A stretch of 26,267 nucleotides of DNA, from contig CALBSQ010000061.1 in NCBI GenBank assembly GCA_937967325.1, positions 1-26,267 on the forward strand. Reading direction: 5' to 3'. The notes under the pieces are model-generated. The model was not told the origin of the DNA. It made no database searches and was given only the letters and a program-made list of their open reading frames with translations. This DNA is from an uncultured Chloroflexota bacterium. Its GTDB lineage: Bacteria > Chloroflexota > UBA4733. The position numbers and the translations under genes were made by a program. Shown here piece by piece: positions 1 through 7,848 of the stretch (its first letter is position 1; every line of letters begins with the position of its first letter).

Positions 1-239
1 CCCCAGAAAGGGACCAGGGGCAGACCGATCAGGAACGTAATGGAAGAGAGCGCCCCAACCCAGTGGCCGACATCGGCCTGGCCAACGCCGAGCTGGCGCA
101 GATAGAGCGGCAGGAAGGAGAGGATCTGCGAGACACTGAGCCCCTCGACCAGCGAGGTGACGCCAAACACGGCGACCAGAGCCGCCCAGGTCTGCGCCGG
201 CTTCCGAGTAGCGGCCGGGACCGCCGTCTTGGGTAACAC
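1..239 (-). CDS. MFS transporter, N-terminal part (runs off the left edge)
   Basis: The reverse strand reads about 79 residues from a GTG at 237-239 to the window edge with no stop. The protein starts VLPKTAVPAATRKPAQTWAA, then has a first hydrophobic helix (AALVAVFGVTSLVEGL), a loop LPLYLRQLGVGQADVGHW and a second helix (VGALSSITFLIGLPLVPFWG). This is the helix 1-loop-helix 2 pattern of major facilitator proteins, where xLPLYLxxLG is common. The start is set by a GGAGGA site 4 nt upstream of the GTG; an upstream in-frame GTG at 287 has no comparable site. The substrate cannot be inferred because most of the gene is outside the window. It is transcribed away from the oxidoreductase gene at 641. 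Confidence 0.75.
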   Translation of the reverse strand, partial: MLPKTAVPAATRKPAQTWAALVAVFGVTSLVEGLSVSQILSFLPLYLRQLGVGQADVGHWVGALSSITFLIGLPLVPFW

Positions 240-355
240 CGTTTCCTCCGCGAAGGCCGAGGGTCGGACACCACCATCAGGAATCACGATCGCGGAGTCG
301 CACCGCCCGCTCTCCAGTGTACCGAGCGGGCGATGGCTTGTCGGACGCGCCGGAT

Positions 356-490
356 CTGTAGGGGTAGGCCTCGTGCCTACCCTGGCTGCCACCACCATGT
401 TTGGTCCCCTGGCTACGGACCGATCTATGCCATCGCCAGGGCATCGCCGTGAAGGCGGATACCAGGGTAGCACGAGGCCTATCCCTACAG
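356..490. repeat. 135-bp inverted-repeat element, MITE-like
   Basis: The left arm 356-385 (starting CTGTAGGGGTAGGCCTCGTG) and the reverse complement of the right arm 462-490 agree over about 29 positions, with one substitution and one single-base indel. The left arm is itself a small hairpin: GGGTAGGC, loop CTCGT, GCCTACCC. The central 76 bp encode nothing recognisable. The element occupies most of the non-coding gap 240-640, between divergently transcribed genes. The structure is seen directly; that it is a mobile or dispersed element is inference. Confidence 0.7.
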
Positions 491-640
491 ACCGTGGCCA
501 ACGTACGAACGGCGTGAGTTTCGGTCGCGACGCCGGATTCGCCCGCATACGCGACAGCACCGGGCGAACGTACAGGTGACAGGGCTGGGCCTCGGACGAT
601 ACGATGGATGCGTTGAGGCAGGCGCCATTGGGGGAAGACA

Positions 641-1798
641 ATGACCCAGACTACCGGACCATTGCGTGTGGCCATCGTAGGCACGGGGGCACGCTCCGAC
701 TACCTATATGGTCCCCTCATCAAGGCCCTGCCCAATCAGGTAGAGCTGGTGGCCGTATGGGGGCGCAGCACCGAGTCGGCGAGCCGGTTGGGGACCAGCC
801 TGGCCGTGCCGGCCTACACCGACCTGGACCGGCTGATTCGGGAGACGGCGCCCCGGATCGGCATCGTCTCCGTTTCCTCTCGCGCCAACGGGCAAGTGGG
901 GCTGATGGCGGTGGAGCACGGGCTGCACGTGCTGTTGGAAACACCGATCGCCCAGCAGCTCAGCGAGGCGGACGCCATCATCGCCGCGGCTGCGCAGCGC
1001 GGCCTGAAGATCGAGGTCGCCGAGCAGTTTCACCGGCGTCCGCTGGAGCAGATCAAGCTGCGGCTGATCGCCTCCCGGCTCTTTGGCCGTGTCCATACCT
1101 CGTTCAACGATTTTGCCGGACACGGCTACCACGGCGTCAGCGTCATGCGCAGCTACATCGGGTTCAATACCCGGCCGACGCAGGTCACCGGCGCGGTGCG
1201 GGGCTACGACCTCGCGCCCTACACGTCGCGCATGCGCAACGTCGCGGGCCAGCGGTCGGAGACGCAGGAGCACGGCATGGTCGACTTCGCGGACGGCCGG
1301 CTCGGCGTCTTCCACTGGACCAGCATCGGCTACGACTCGCCGCTACGTTGGTGGCGCAGCAGCCGCTTCCTGGCCGAACGGGGCATGGGCATCACCATCG
1401 GCGTTGGGCTGGACGTCGAGGAGCGCCTGACGCTGATCACTGCCGATGGAGAAGCGCCCCAGTTCATCACACTCGAACGCCGGTGGGAGCGGGTCGACGG
1501 CGGCGCGCTGGTCGCAATGGTTGCGCACACCGGAGACCCCCACCTCCCGACGGTCACCTGGGAGAACCCGTTCGTCGCGGCAGTCAAAGGACACGGTGTC
1601 CAATGGCACGACGACGAGATCGGCGTCGCCGGTTGCCTGATGAGTCTGGTCGACGCCGTACGCGATGACAGGGAGCCCAGCTACGGCGCCGCGCAAGGAC
1701 GACTGGACCAGGAGATCATCGTGGCGCTGCGCGCGTCCTCTCGCGAGGGCGGAAGGCCAGTGGCGCTGCCTATCGACCCATCCACGCCGCCACAATAG
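641..1798 (+). CDS. Gfo/Idh/MocA family oxidoreductase with ETP in place of EKP
   Basis: The 385-aa product has the length and layout of the Gfo/Idh/MocA family: an N-terminal Rossmann domain binding NAD(P) (LRVAIVGTGARSDY, glycines 14 and 16) and a C-terminal alpha/beta domain beginning near residue 125 (AEQFHRRPLEQIK). Family members oxidise or reduce sugars, inositols or related carbonyls in the cytoplasm. The usual EKP motif, whose lysine normally takes part in catalysis, reads E100-T101-P102 (LLETPIA), so the chemistry may differ. HGYHGVSVMR near residues 161-170 may supply active-site histidines. A GGGGGA site precedes ATG 641. The stop lies 9 bp before the MFS gene at 1808, so the two are probably co-transcribed. 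The family is clear; the substrate is unknown. Confidence 0.9.
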   Translation: MTQTTGPLRVAIVGTGARSDYLYGPLIKALPNQVELVAVWGRSTESASRLGTSLAVPAYTDLDRLIRETAPRIGIVSVSSRANGQVGLMAVEHGLHVLLETPIAQQLSEADAIIAAAAQRGLKIEVAEQFHRRPLEQIKLRLIASRLFGRVHTSFNDFAGHGYHGVSVMRSYIGFNTRPTQVTGAVRGYDLAPYTSRMRNVAGQRSETQEHGMVDFADGRLGVFHWTSIGYDSPLRWWRSSRFLAERGMGITIGVGLDVEERLTLITADGEAPQFITLERRWERVDGGALVAMVAHTGDPHLPTVTWENPFVAAVKGHGVQWHDDEIGVAGCLMSLVDAVRDDREPSYGAAQGRLDQEIIVALRASSREGGRPVALPIDPSTPPQ

Positions 1799-1807
1799 CG
1801 TGCGCTC

Positions 1808-3061
1808 ATGATCACCACCTCGCCGGCTCCAACAATCGTCCAGAGCCCTCCAACGGTGAGAAGCCGGGTGCAGCTCATCCTGATCCTAGGCGCGCTGAGC
1901 GCGTTCGGGCCATTGTCCATCGATATGTACTTGCCGGCCCTGCCGGCGTTGACCCGTGCCTTCGGTGCCAGCGCCTCGGAGACGCAGCTCACGCTGAGCG
2001 CCTGCCTGCTCGGTCTGGCTCTCGGTCAGACCATCTCCGGTCCCCTGAGCGATGCGTTGGGGCGACGCCGACCGCTGCTGATAGGGCTAGCCTGCTACGC
2101 GCTCGCCTCACTACTCTGCGCGCTCGCGCCATCGGTGTTTGCGCTGGCAGCGCTGCGCCTGGTGCAAGGCGTCGCCGGAGCGGCCGGCATCGTCATCGCG
2201 CGTGCGGTCGTGCGCGACCTGCACTCGGGGATCGCCGTAGCTCGCTTCTTCTCGTTGCTCATGCTCGTGAACGGTCTCGCGCCAATCCTCGCCCCCGTCT
2301 TCGGCGGCCAGTTGCTCCGCTATACCTCCTGGCGAGGCGTCTTCGTCACCCTCGCCATCATCGGCATACTGCTGTTCCTGGCCGCGGCTACCGGCCTGCG
2401 CGAGACCCTTCCGGCCGGTAGGCGCCAGACGGGCGGCATTCGAACCACGCTCACCACCTTTCGAGGTCTGCTGACCGACCACGCCTTCCTCGGCTACGCG
2501 CTTTCCTGTGGTCTCGCCTTCGCGGCCATGTTCGCCTACATCTCCGGCTCATCGTTCGTATTACAGGACATCTACGGCGTCTCGCCCCAGGGCTTCAGCC
2601 TCATCTTCGGCTCGAACGCGTTGGGGCTGGTGGTCGCCGGCCAGGTCAACGGGCGGCTGGTCGGCCGCGTGCCGCCTGTCCGGCTGCTGGCGGCGGGACT
2701 GACTACCAGCGCGGCCGGCGCAGTGGCGTTACTCGTGGTCGTCATTTCCGGCGTTGGTCTGGTCGGAGTGCTGCCGTCGCTGTTCGTGGTCGTCGCCAGC
2801 CTGGGCTTCGTCATGCCCAACGCCGCCGCGCTGGCGCTGTCCGGCCACCAGCGCACTGCCGGCAGTGCCTCAGCGCTGCTGGGCGTCTTGCAGTACGCCA
2901 TCGGCGCAGCCGCCGCCCCGCTCGTCGGCATAGCCGGCGCCGACACGGCCGTGCCCATGGCCCTGGTGATCGCGACACTTGGTGTTTGCGCCCTCGCGGC
3001 GCTTATGCTGCTCGGACGGAGCGTCCGGAAGCTCACGACAGTATCCAGCGCCCGGACCTGA
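1808..3061 (+). CDS. Bcr/CflA family drug-efflux MFS transporter
   Basis: The 417-aa integral membrane protein carries hallmarks of the Bcr/CflA subgroup of 12-helix drug/proton antiporters. These are the helix 1 signature FGPLSIDMYLPALPALT (about residues 33-49), the loop 2-3 motif A GPLSDALGRRRPLL (78-91), and a helix 4 region RLVQGVAGAAGIVIARAVVRD. Known relatives export bicyclomycin, chloramphenicol or sulfonamides, and some export amino acids such as cysteine. The length matches the family. The gene begins 9 bp after the upstream oxidoreductase stop, which suggests one transcript and raises the possibility that it exports a small metabolite rather than a drug. It is followed by the palindromic repeat at 3158-3268. 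Confidence 0.92.
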   Translation: MITTSPAPTIVQSPPTVRSRVQLILILGALSAFGPLSIDMYLPALPALTRAFGASASETQLTLSACLLGLALGQTISGPLSDALGRRRPLLIGLACYALASLLCALAPSVFALAALRLVQGVAGAAGIVIARAVVRDLHSGIAVARFFSLLMLVNGLAPILAPVFGGQLLRYTSWRGVFVTLAIIGILLFLAAATGLRETLPAGRRQTGGIRTTLTTFRGLLTDHAFLGYALSCGLAFAAMFAYISGSSFVLQDIYGVSPQGFSLIFGSNALGLVVAGQVNGRLVGRVPPVRLLAAGLTTSAAGAVALLVVVISGVGLVGVLPSLFVVVASLGFVMPNAAALALSGHQRTAGSASALLGVLQYAIGAAAAPLVGIAGADTAVPMALVIATLGVCALAALMLLGRSVRKLTTVSSART

Positions 3062-3157
3062 CGATTGCCCTGGCTGGTGTGTCCGCCAGGTGCTGGGGCC
3101 TTCCGGTGTCGGCGGGACGCCCGGCGAATACATGGCTGTGTTGGCGAATGCGGCAAC

Positions 3158-3268
3158 GGGCCCTCACCCCCGGCCCCTCGCCCGCTCGGCGGGCGAGGGG
3201 AGCCGGGCATCCCAGACGGGCCTTTCCCCGCTTGCGGGGGAGAGGTGGCGAAGCCGGAGTGAGGGTCC
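3158..3268. repeat. 111-bp palindromic MITE-like repeat with two hairpins (copy 1)
   Basis: The ends form an imperfect terminal inverted repeat of 13 bp: GGGCCCTCACCCC at 3158-3170 against GGACCCTCACTCC read in reverse from 3268, with 11 of 13 matching. Inside is a perfect 11-bp stem (CCCCTCGCCCG 3174-3184, loop CTCGG, CGGGCGAGGGG 3190-3200) and a second 6-bp stem (CCCCGC 3226-3231, GCGGGG 3234-3239). A related copy in opposite orientation lies at 23454-23491. It follows the Bcr/CflA gene by about 100 bp and may also stop transcription, although there is no T-run. The rest of the gap 3062-3335 holds nothing recognisable. Confidence 0.75.
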
Positions 3269-3335
3269 GTCCCGACCAGCGATCGCATCCGAACTTGGCA
3301 GATTCACCACTAAGGTTGCTCGCGCGATCATCGTG

Positions 3336-5279
3336 TCAGCGCGTCCCGCCCCCGTCGTGCTGCCACGGCAGTGCGTATGACGCCTCGTTAACGAAGCGAG
3401 CCATATGCAGGTCAAGCCGCAGCTCCGTCGCTGGCGACAAGTGGATGTGTACCAGCGAATCGTCAATCACCGTTGCGTCCATCTCGGTCTCGAGCGGTGG
3501 CACGGCGTAGCTGCCGACCGGTCCTGGATAGTCGCTGGTTCGGCGGGAGAACCGCGCCTCCAGGAACTGGTGCTCGCCAAAGGCTCCTGCCTGCACGATC
3601 ACGTCTCTCGCCTGATCAGCGCCCACATTCACCAGATGCAGGGCCGTTCGATCGGGCTGCAGGCTTTCGACCAGGGCCGCGACGTCGCGGGGCAGGCCTG
3701 GCCGGCGCCGCTCGGCGTCGAAGTACCGCACCCTGGTCTGGAGCAGACCGCCGTTGTAGATGCTCTGCGGCGCGCCGAGCGTCAGCTGCACGAGCGCCTC
3801 CGTGGTGACCGGGTTCAGCTCCTGCCAATGGTGGATGTTGACATTGGTTAGGTCCGCCTGGTCTTGCCGAATCTGCTCGAGGCGGCGACAGACCTGTCCG
3901 TAGCCGGCGCGCAGTATCTCCTCCGGATAGGATGGCGACTCGCCGGCCAGGAACGTCAGCCAGGGCTGCTCATGACCGGCGTCTTCTTTCGTCCGGAAGG
4001 AGCGGACGCGGCGCCAATCATAGCCGGATTGCTCACGGAGCAGCCTCAGGCGAGCCCGGTCACCCTCGGCCATGGAGAGGTTCCACAGCGCGGCCGGAAA
4101 GATTGGCGACAATGGCTGGTAGTCGAACCAGCCCCCATCGCCGTGGCGATAGGGGACGACCAGTAACTCGCCGCCGGGGTCGTCCGTGGCAGTCTGGCCG
4201 ACCCAGTGTTCGCCCAGGCTCATCTGCTGGTCGGCCGGCCGCCGCCGAACGCCGAGCGCCAGCACTCGCTCCATTTGCGTGCGCGGCAGGTCGAGGTAGC
4301 CGGCGTCCCGCGTCAGCAGCAGGGCGTTGGCCGCGGCGACCAGCGCCGCCATCTCCAGATTGTAGAAGCCGTGCGGCCAGGTCCAACCATAGAGGCCGCC
4401 GTACCACTTCCCACCCAGATATTCGCCGACCTTGCCGGAGAGGCCGATCTGGTCCGGCAGCAGCCCCCCATTCGCGGCAGCCCGTCCCCGCCAGGCATCG
4501 ACGTAATCGACTACCCACCGACGGTACTTCTCGTCACCCGTGAGCAGATGGGCATTCGTCACCAGGCTCGTCACGCACAGGTTGGTCGCCACATCACCCT
4601 TGCCCATGCGGTCGCGCATCGCCTCACCCATGCGCCGGGCCAGCGCCGGATCCTTGAGATCGTCGTAACTGGTGATGCCGGGCACGTCGTGGAAGGGCAG
4701 ACCGTACCGCGCCATCCCCTGGCTCCAGGAATAGGAGGGCTCGCCGTCCCCGATCCCCCAGCGGGGACCGCCGCTGCCATTATGCGGCGCGCGGATCAGC
4801 TTTCGCTCGGCATCGTAATTGGGCGCCTCCGGGTCTTCGTTGAGGTAGAGGCCGGCGAAGCGCCGCGCCCGCTCGCGAAGCCTGGGGTTCTCTGGATCGG
4901 CCAGGCAGAGGGTATAGAAGTACGTGTAGCTTTCGCTTTGGTGGAACTGGTCGTAGCCGCGCTCGTACTCGTTGTAGATTGGCCCCAGCGCCGTCAGTTG
5001 TTTGGTGATCCCCTCCCACTGGTGATGCGCCAGCGGAAGCAAGTGGTCGCCTCCGCCGAGGAGGAATAGCAGTGGCCAGTTGACCGAGCTCTCGTAGAAG
5101 TCGTCGGCGCCGTCACGGCTTCGTCCCCAGGTGTCCCGCCAGATCAGGCTGCCGTCGGCCCGGGCGTACTTGTCCAGGAAGGGCCCCACGGCGCGGTCCA
5201 TCAGGTCGAACAGTGCGCGCTCAAGGATGGCCCAGGCCGGCGGTGTGCTGCACGGAACGGTGGCCTCGATAGTCTGCAT
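3336..5279 (-). CDS. Unassigned 647-aa protein, probable alpha/alpha-barrel carbohydrate-active enzyme
   Basis: I do not recognise a named family. The first roughly 500 residues are rich in amphipathic helices with aromatic, Gly and His/Asp clusters: DDFYESSVNWPLLFLLGGGDH (59-79), GYDQFHQSESYTYFYTL (108-124), GIGDGEPSYSWSQGMARYG (175-193) and GGKWYGGLYGWTWPHGFYN (289-307). Repeated helices with such loops resemble the (alpha/alpha) toroids of unsaturated-glycan hydrolases, polysaccharide lyases and sugar epimerases. The last 100 or so residues (VNVGADQARDVIVQAG onward) look beta-rich, like the sandwich domain that follows such barrels. There is no signal peptide, so it is probably cytoplasmic. 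An AGGA site lies 6 nt before ATG 5279. The gene is divergent from a sugar ABC importer, across a shared dyad, which suggests that it processes the imported saccharide. The fold assignment is inference. Confidence 0.6.
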   Translation of the reverse strand: MQTIEATVPCSTPPAWAILERALFDLMDRAVGPFLDKYARADGSLIWRDTWGRSRDGADDFYESSVNWPLLFLLGGGDHLLPLAHHQWEGITKQLTALGPIYNEYERGYDQFHQSESYTYFYTLCLADPENPRLRERARRFAGLYLNEDPEAPNYDAERKLIRAPHNGSGGPRWGIGDGEPSYSWSQGMARYGLPFHDVPGITSYDDLKDPALARRMGEAMRDRMGKGDVATNLCVTSLVTNAHLLTGDEKYRRWVVDYVDAWRGRAAANGGLLPDQIGLSGKVGEYLGGKWYGGLYGWTWPHGFYNLEMAALVAAANALLLTRDAGYLDLPRTQMERVLALGVRRRPADQQMSLGEHWVGQTATDDPGGELLVVPYRHGDGGWFDYQPLSPIFPAALWNLSMAEGDRARLRLLREQSGYDWRRVRSFRTKEDAGHEQPWLTFLAGESPSYPEEILRAGYGQVCRRLEQIRQDQADLTNVNIHHWQELNPVTTEALVQLTLGAPQSIYNGGLLQTRVRYFDAERRRPGLPRDVAALVESLQPDRTALHLVNVGADQARDVIVQAGAFGEHQFLEARFSRRTSDYPGPVGSYAVPPLETEMDATVIDDSLVHIHLSPATELRLDLHMARFVNEASYALPWQHDGGGTR

Positions 5280-5302
5280 GAGCGGTCCTGCCCCTTCTCC
5301 AT

Positions 5303-5321
5303 CATGTCGCAGTCCGACATG
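5303..5321. promoter_or_regulatory. Perfect 19-bp dyad, candidate operator between divergent genes
   Basis: CATGTCG (5303-5309), spacer CAGTC, CGACATG (5315-5321) is a perfect 7-bp inverted repeat in the 114-bp region between the divergent gene starts at 5279 and 5394. Its right edge touches a TATACT element, so a bound protein would block or activate the promoter. This geometry is usual for a dimeric regulator such as a LacI or GntR member. No regulator gene is present in the window. Confidence 0.55.
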
Positions 5322-5327
5322 TATACT
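5322..5327 (+). promoter_or_regulatory. Candidate -10 box (TATACT) of the sugar-importer promoter
   Basis: TATACT differs from the TATAAT consensus at one position and lies 67 bp upstream of the importer start at 5394. No good -35 hexamer is present 16-18 bp upstream; the dyad occupies much of that space, consistent with a regulator-dependent promoter. The overlapping palindrome GTATAC also gives TATACA on the reverse strand, so it could serve the divergent gene too. Confidence 0.4.
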
Positions 5328-5393
5328 CTAGGGAAGTTCCAAGCTGCGATCCTGTCAGCTCGCTGTCGTGACCACTCTGGCATGGAGGCGATT

Positions 5394-6845
5394 ATGCACC
5401 ACACCGCGACCTCTCGCCGCGCGATCCTCACCCTTCTCGCCGGCGTTCCGGCGCTCGCGCTGCTTGCCGCCTGCGGCGGCACTGCCGCCACGACGCAGAC
5501 GGCGTCGTCACAGACGGCGGCTCCGACATCGGTGGCGGCATCGTCCGCCGCGGCCGCGACAACACAGGCCGCCAGCAGCGCCGCTCAGCCGACTTCGGCG
5601 TCGGCCAATGCGCAAGCAGCAAACGTCCACCTGTACTGGGATACCTTCCGCGGCGTCGGTACGCCCTGGCCGGACCAGCGGATCAAGGCCTTTCAGGATG
5701 CCAATCCCGGCGTAACGGCCGAGATGCGACCGATCCCCACCCCCCAAAGCCAGCAGGACGCCTATCCGAAGATGTATGCCATGTACGCGTCCGGCACGCT
5801 CGGCGATGTCTTCGCCTTTGACCCGTCGCACTGGGAGTTCTACCGCGCCGTGCCGAAGGGGCTGATACGCGCGATCGACGACTACATCAGTCGGGATCGC
5901 TTCGACCTCGCGCAGTTCTATCCGCCCTTCGTGGAGATGCAGAAGCTCAACGGCAAGACCTGGGGATTGCCGAGCTGGGGCTGGTCAGGCCAGGACGGCT
6001 TCATCTACAACCAGGTCATCTTCCAACAGGAGGGCATCGCCGAGCCCGACTACAACTCTCCACAATGGACCATGGATGCCATCCGCCAGCTCGCTCAGAA
6101 GCTGACCAAAATGGGGTCGAACGGCGCCTATGACCGCTACGGCATGGAGCTGGCCCTGGGCGCGGCGGGAGCGAGCGTATACACGCGAGCCTACAACCAG
6201 CCGGACTTCTACGAGCCGACGAAGTCCGACATCCTGGACCCCAAAGTGCAGCCAGCCTTCCAGTGGGTGCAGAATATGGCGCAAGTGGATAAGTCGCTTG
6301 CGCTGCCCGGCGGCTTCCAGGGGGCGGATACCGCCCTCTTTGCGTCCGGCAAGCTGGCCATCATCCAGAGCGGCTCGCTGACGGCGTTCAACGCATTCAA
6401 GGCCATCAAAGACCCGAAGGTGGCGGTCGTCGCATCTGCCTTGTTTCCCAAGCGCACGGACGGCAATCGCCCGTCGCATATGCGCGGCGGCACCTGGAAT
6501 GTAGGCACGCTGAGCAAGAACCCCGAGGCGGCCTGGAAGTTCGTCCAGAACCTCGACAACCACGACGGCACGCTCACCTTCAACACGATCGGCGGCAACG
6601 GCGCCCTGGTCCGGCCGGACATCATGAGTGACAGCTATTTCAGCCTCCCCGCTTTCAAGCCCTACCTGGAGAACTTGCTCACGGCCATGCCCGCGGTGGT
6701 GCCGGCCAACGGTCGCGGCACCGAGTTCGAGCAGACGGTGAGCCAGACCTGGGCCGAGTCGTACCTAGGAAAGGCCAACTTCCAGGACGGCATAAAGAAG
6801 CTCAACGATGCCGTGCAAGGCGTGCTGAGCGAGGCGGCGCAGTAG
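5394..6845 (+). CDS. ABC sugar transporter substrate-binding lipoprotein (extracellular family 1)
   Basis: The 483-aa protein begins with a lipoprotein signal peptide: SRRAIL (7-12, twin-arginine-like), a hydrophobic stretch, and the lipobox LLAAC with Cys27 as the lipidated residue. A low-complexity Ala/Thr/Ser/Gln linker (about 28-75) tethers the binding domain, which starts at VHLYWDTFRGVGTPWPDQRIKAF and continues with NPGVTAEM, GDVFAFDP, GKTWGLPSWGW and FASGKLAIIQSGS. These are typical of family 1 sugar-binding proteins of CUT1 importers. ATG 5394 is preferred over the in-frame ATG at 5304 because GGAGG at 5384-5388 is ideally spaced and the signal peptide starts there. It would deliver a mono- or oligosaccharide to the permeases encoded immediately downstream. 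The exact sugar is unknown. Confidence 0.92.
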   Translation: MHHTATSRRAILTLLAGVPALALLAACGGTAATTQTASSQTAAPTSVAASSAAAATTQAASSAAQPTSASANAQAANVHLYWDTFRGVGTPWPDQRIKAFQDANPGVTAEMRPIPTPQSQQDAYPKMYAMYASGTLGDVFAFDPSHWEFYRAVPKGLIRAIDDYISRDRFDLAQFYPPFVEMQKLNGKTWGLPSWGWSGQDGFIYNQVIFQQEGIAEPDYNSPQWTMDAIRQLAQKLTKMGSNGAYDRYGMELALGAAGASVYTRAYNQPDFYEPTKSDILDPKVQPAFQWVQNMAQVDKSLALPGGFQGADTALFASGKLAIIQSGSLTAFNAFKAIKDPKVAVVASALFPKRTDGNRPSHMRGGTWNVGTLSKNPEAAWKFVQNLDNHDGTLTFNTIGGNGALVRPDIMSDSYFSLPAFKPYLENLLTAMPAVVPANGRGTEFEQTVSQTWAESYLGKANFQDGIKKLNDAVQGVLSEAAQ

Positions 6846-6891
6846 GCCAGCAAGCCGGCAGCCGGCGGTGGCGCGTCACGGGAGACTGAGC

Positions 6892-7842
6892 GTGGGCCAG
6901 GTGTCAGTTGAGACGGGCCGCTTGCCGGCGGTGGCCGCGCGACGTGGCATCTCCCGTCAGCGGCGCCGCCACGTCATCGAAGCCTACCTGTACATGAGCC
7001 CCTGGTTGGTCGGCTTCGTGGCGCTGACGCTGGTGCCGGTGCTGCTGTCGCTCTACTATAGCTTCACCACCTACGACATCATCTCGCCGGAGAAGTGGGT
7101 CGGGATCAACAACTACGTCAAGGCGCTGACCCAGGATCAGCAGTTCTGGCCATCCCTGGCCAAGACGTTCTACTACGCCGGTGTCACGGTGCCGCTCGGC
7201 GTGGTGGGATCCCTGGTGCTCGCCCTCTTTCTCAACATCCGCGTCCGGGGCACGTCCGTCTACCGCACCTTCTTCTTCATGCCGTCGCTCGTGCCGGTGG
7301 TGGCCTCGACCGTGCTCTGGGTCTGGCTGCTGGACCCTGACTGGGGGCCGGTGAACGAGGTGCTGCGCAACGTCTTCAACGTGACGCCGCCACGCTGGTT
7401 TCAGGATCCTACCTGGGCCATCCCGGGCCTCATCTCGCTGACGCTGTGGACCAGCATCGGCGGCACGCGCATGATCATCTTTCTGGCCGGCCTCCAGGGC
7501 GTCCCCGAGGAGCTCTACGACGCCGCGGCGATCGACGGCGCCGGCTGGTGGGCGCGCTTCCGTAGCGTGACCCTGCCGATGATCACCCCGACCATCTACT
7601 TCAACCTGATCCTCGGCGTCATCGGGGCGCTGCAAGTATTCACCTCCGCCTTCGTGGCGACATCCGGCGGTCCGGCCTACGCCACCTGGTTCTACGCCCT
7701 GCTCGTCTACAACAACGCCTTCCAGTATTTCAACATGGGCTACGCGTCGGCGCTGGCCTGGATGTTCGCCCTGCTGATCGTGGCGCTCACCGGGCTCCAG
7801 GTGCGGCTTTCTCGGACTTGGGTGTACTACGGTGGAGAGTAG
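6892..7842 (+). CDS. ABC sugar permease, UgpA/MalF-like
   Basis: This 316-aa inner-membrane protein has about six hydrophobic helices (first YMSPWLVGFVALTLVPVLLSL) and the cytoplasmic EAA loop that docks to the ATPase, EELYDAAAIDGAGWWARF near residues 206-223. These features define the first permease of CUT1 sugar importers. I chose GTG 6892 because GGAG at 6881-6884 lies 7 nt upstream; an in-frame GTG at 6868 lacks a site. The gene follows the binding-protein stop by 46 bp, and its own stop is 6 bp before the second permease, so the three genes form one operon. No ATPase is encoded nearby, so the complex probably borrows a shared MsmX/UgpC-type ATPase. Confidence 0.93.
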   Translation: MGQVSVETGRLPAVAARRGISRQRRRHVIEAYLYMSPWLVGFVALTLVPVLLSLYYSFTTYDIISPEKWVGINNYVKALTQDQQFWPSLAKTFYYAGVTVPLGVVGSLVLALFLNIRVRGTSVYRTFFFMPSLVPVVASTVLWVWLLDPDWGPVNEVLRNVFNVTPPRWFQDPTWAIPGLISLTLWTSIGGTRMIIFLAGLQGVPEELYDAAAIDGAGWWARFRSVTLPMITPTIYFNLILGVIGALQVFTSAFVATSGGPAYATWFYALLVYNNAFQYFNMGYASALAWMFALLIVALTGLQVRLSRTWVYYGGE

Positions 7843-7848
7843 CGGCTG

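Noticed and set aside
604..1668. A 354-codon forward open frame overlapping the oxidoreductase
   Set aside because: The overlapping frame at 641-1798 carries the Rossmann motif and family layout; the other is Arg-rich and featureless.
4206..5069. A 287-codon forward open frame
   Set aside because: Antisense to the 647-aa protein, with no domain pattern or ribosome site.
5304..5393. Upstream ATG extension of the sugar-binding protein
   Set aside because: It would put 30 residues before the signal peptide and overlap the dyad and -10 box; the ATG at 5394 has an ideal GGAGG.
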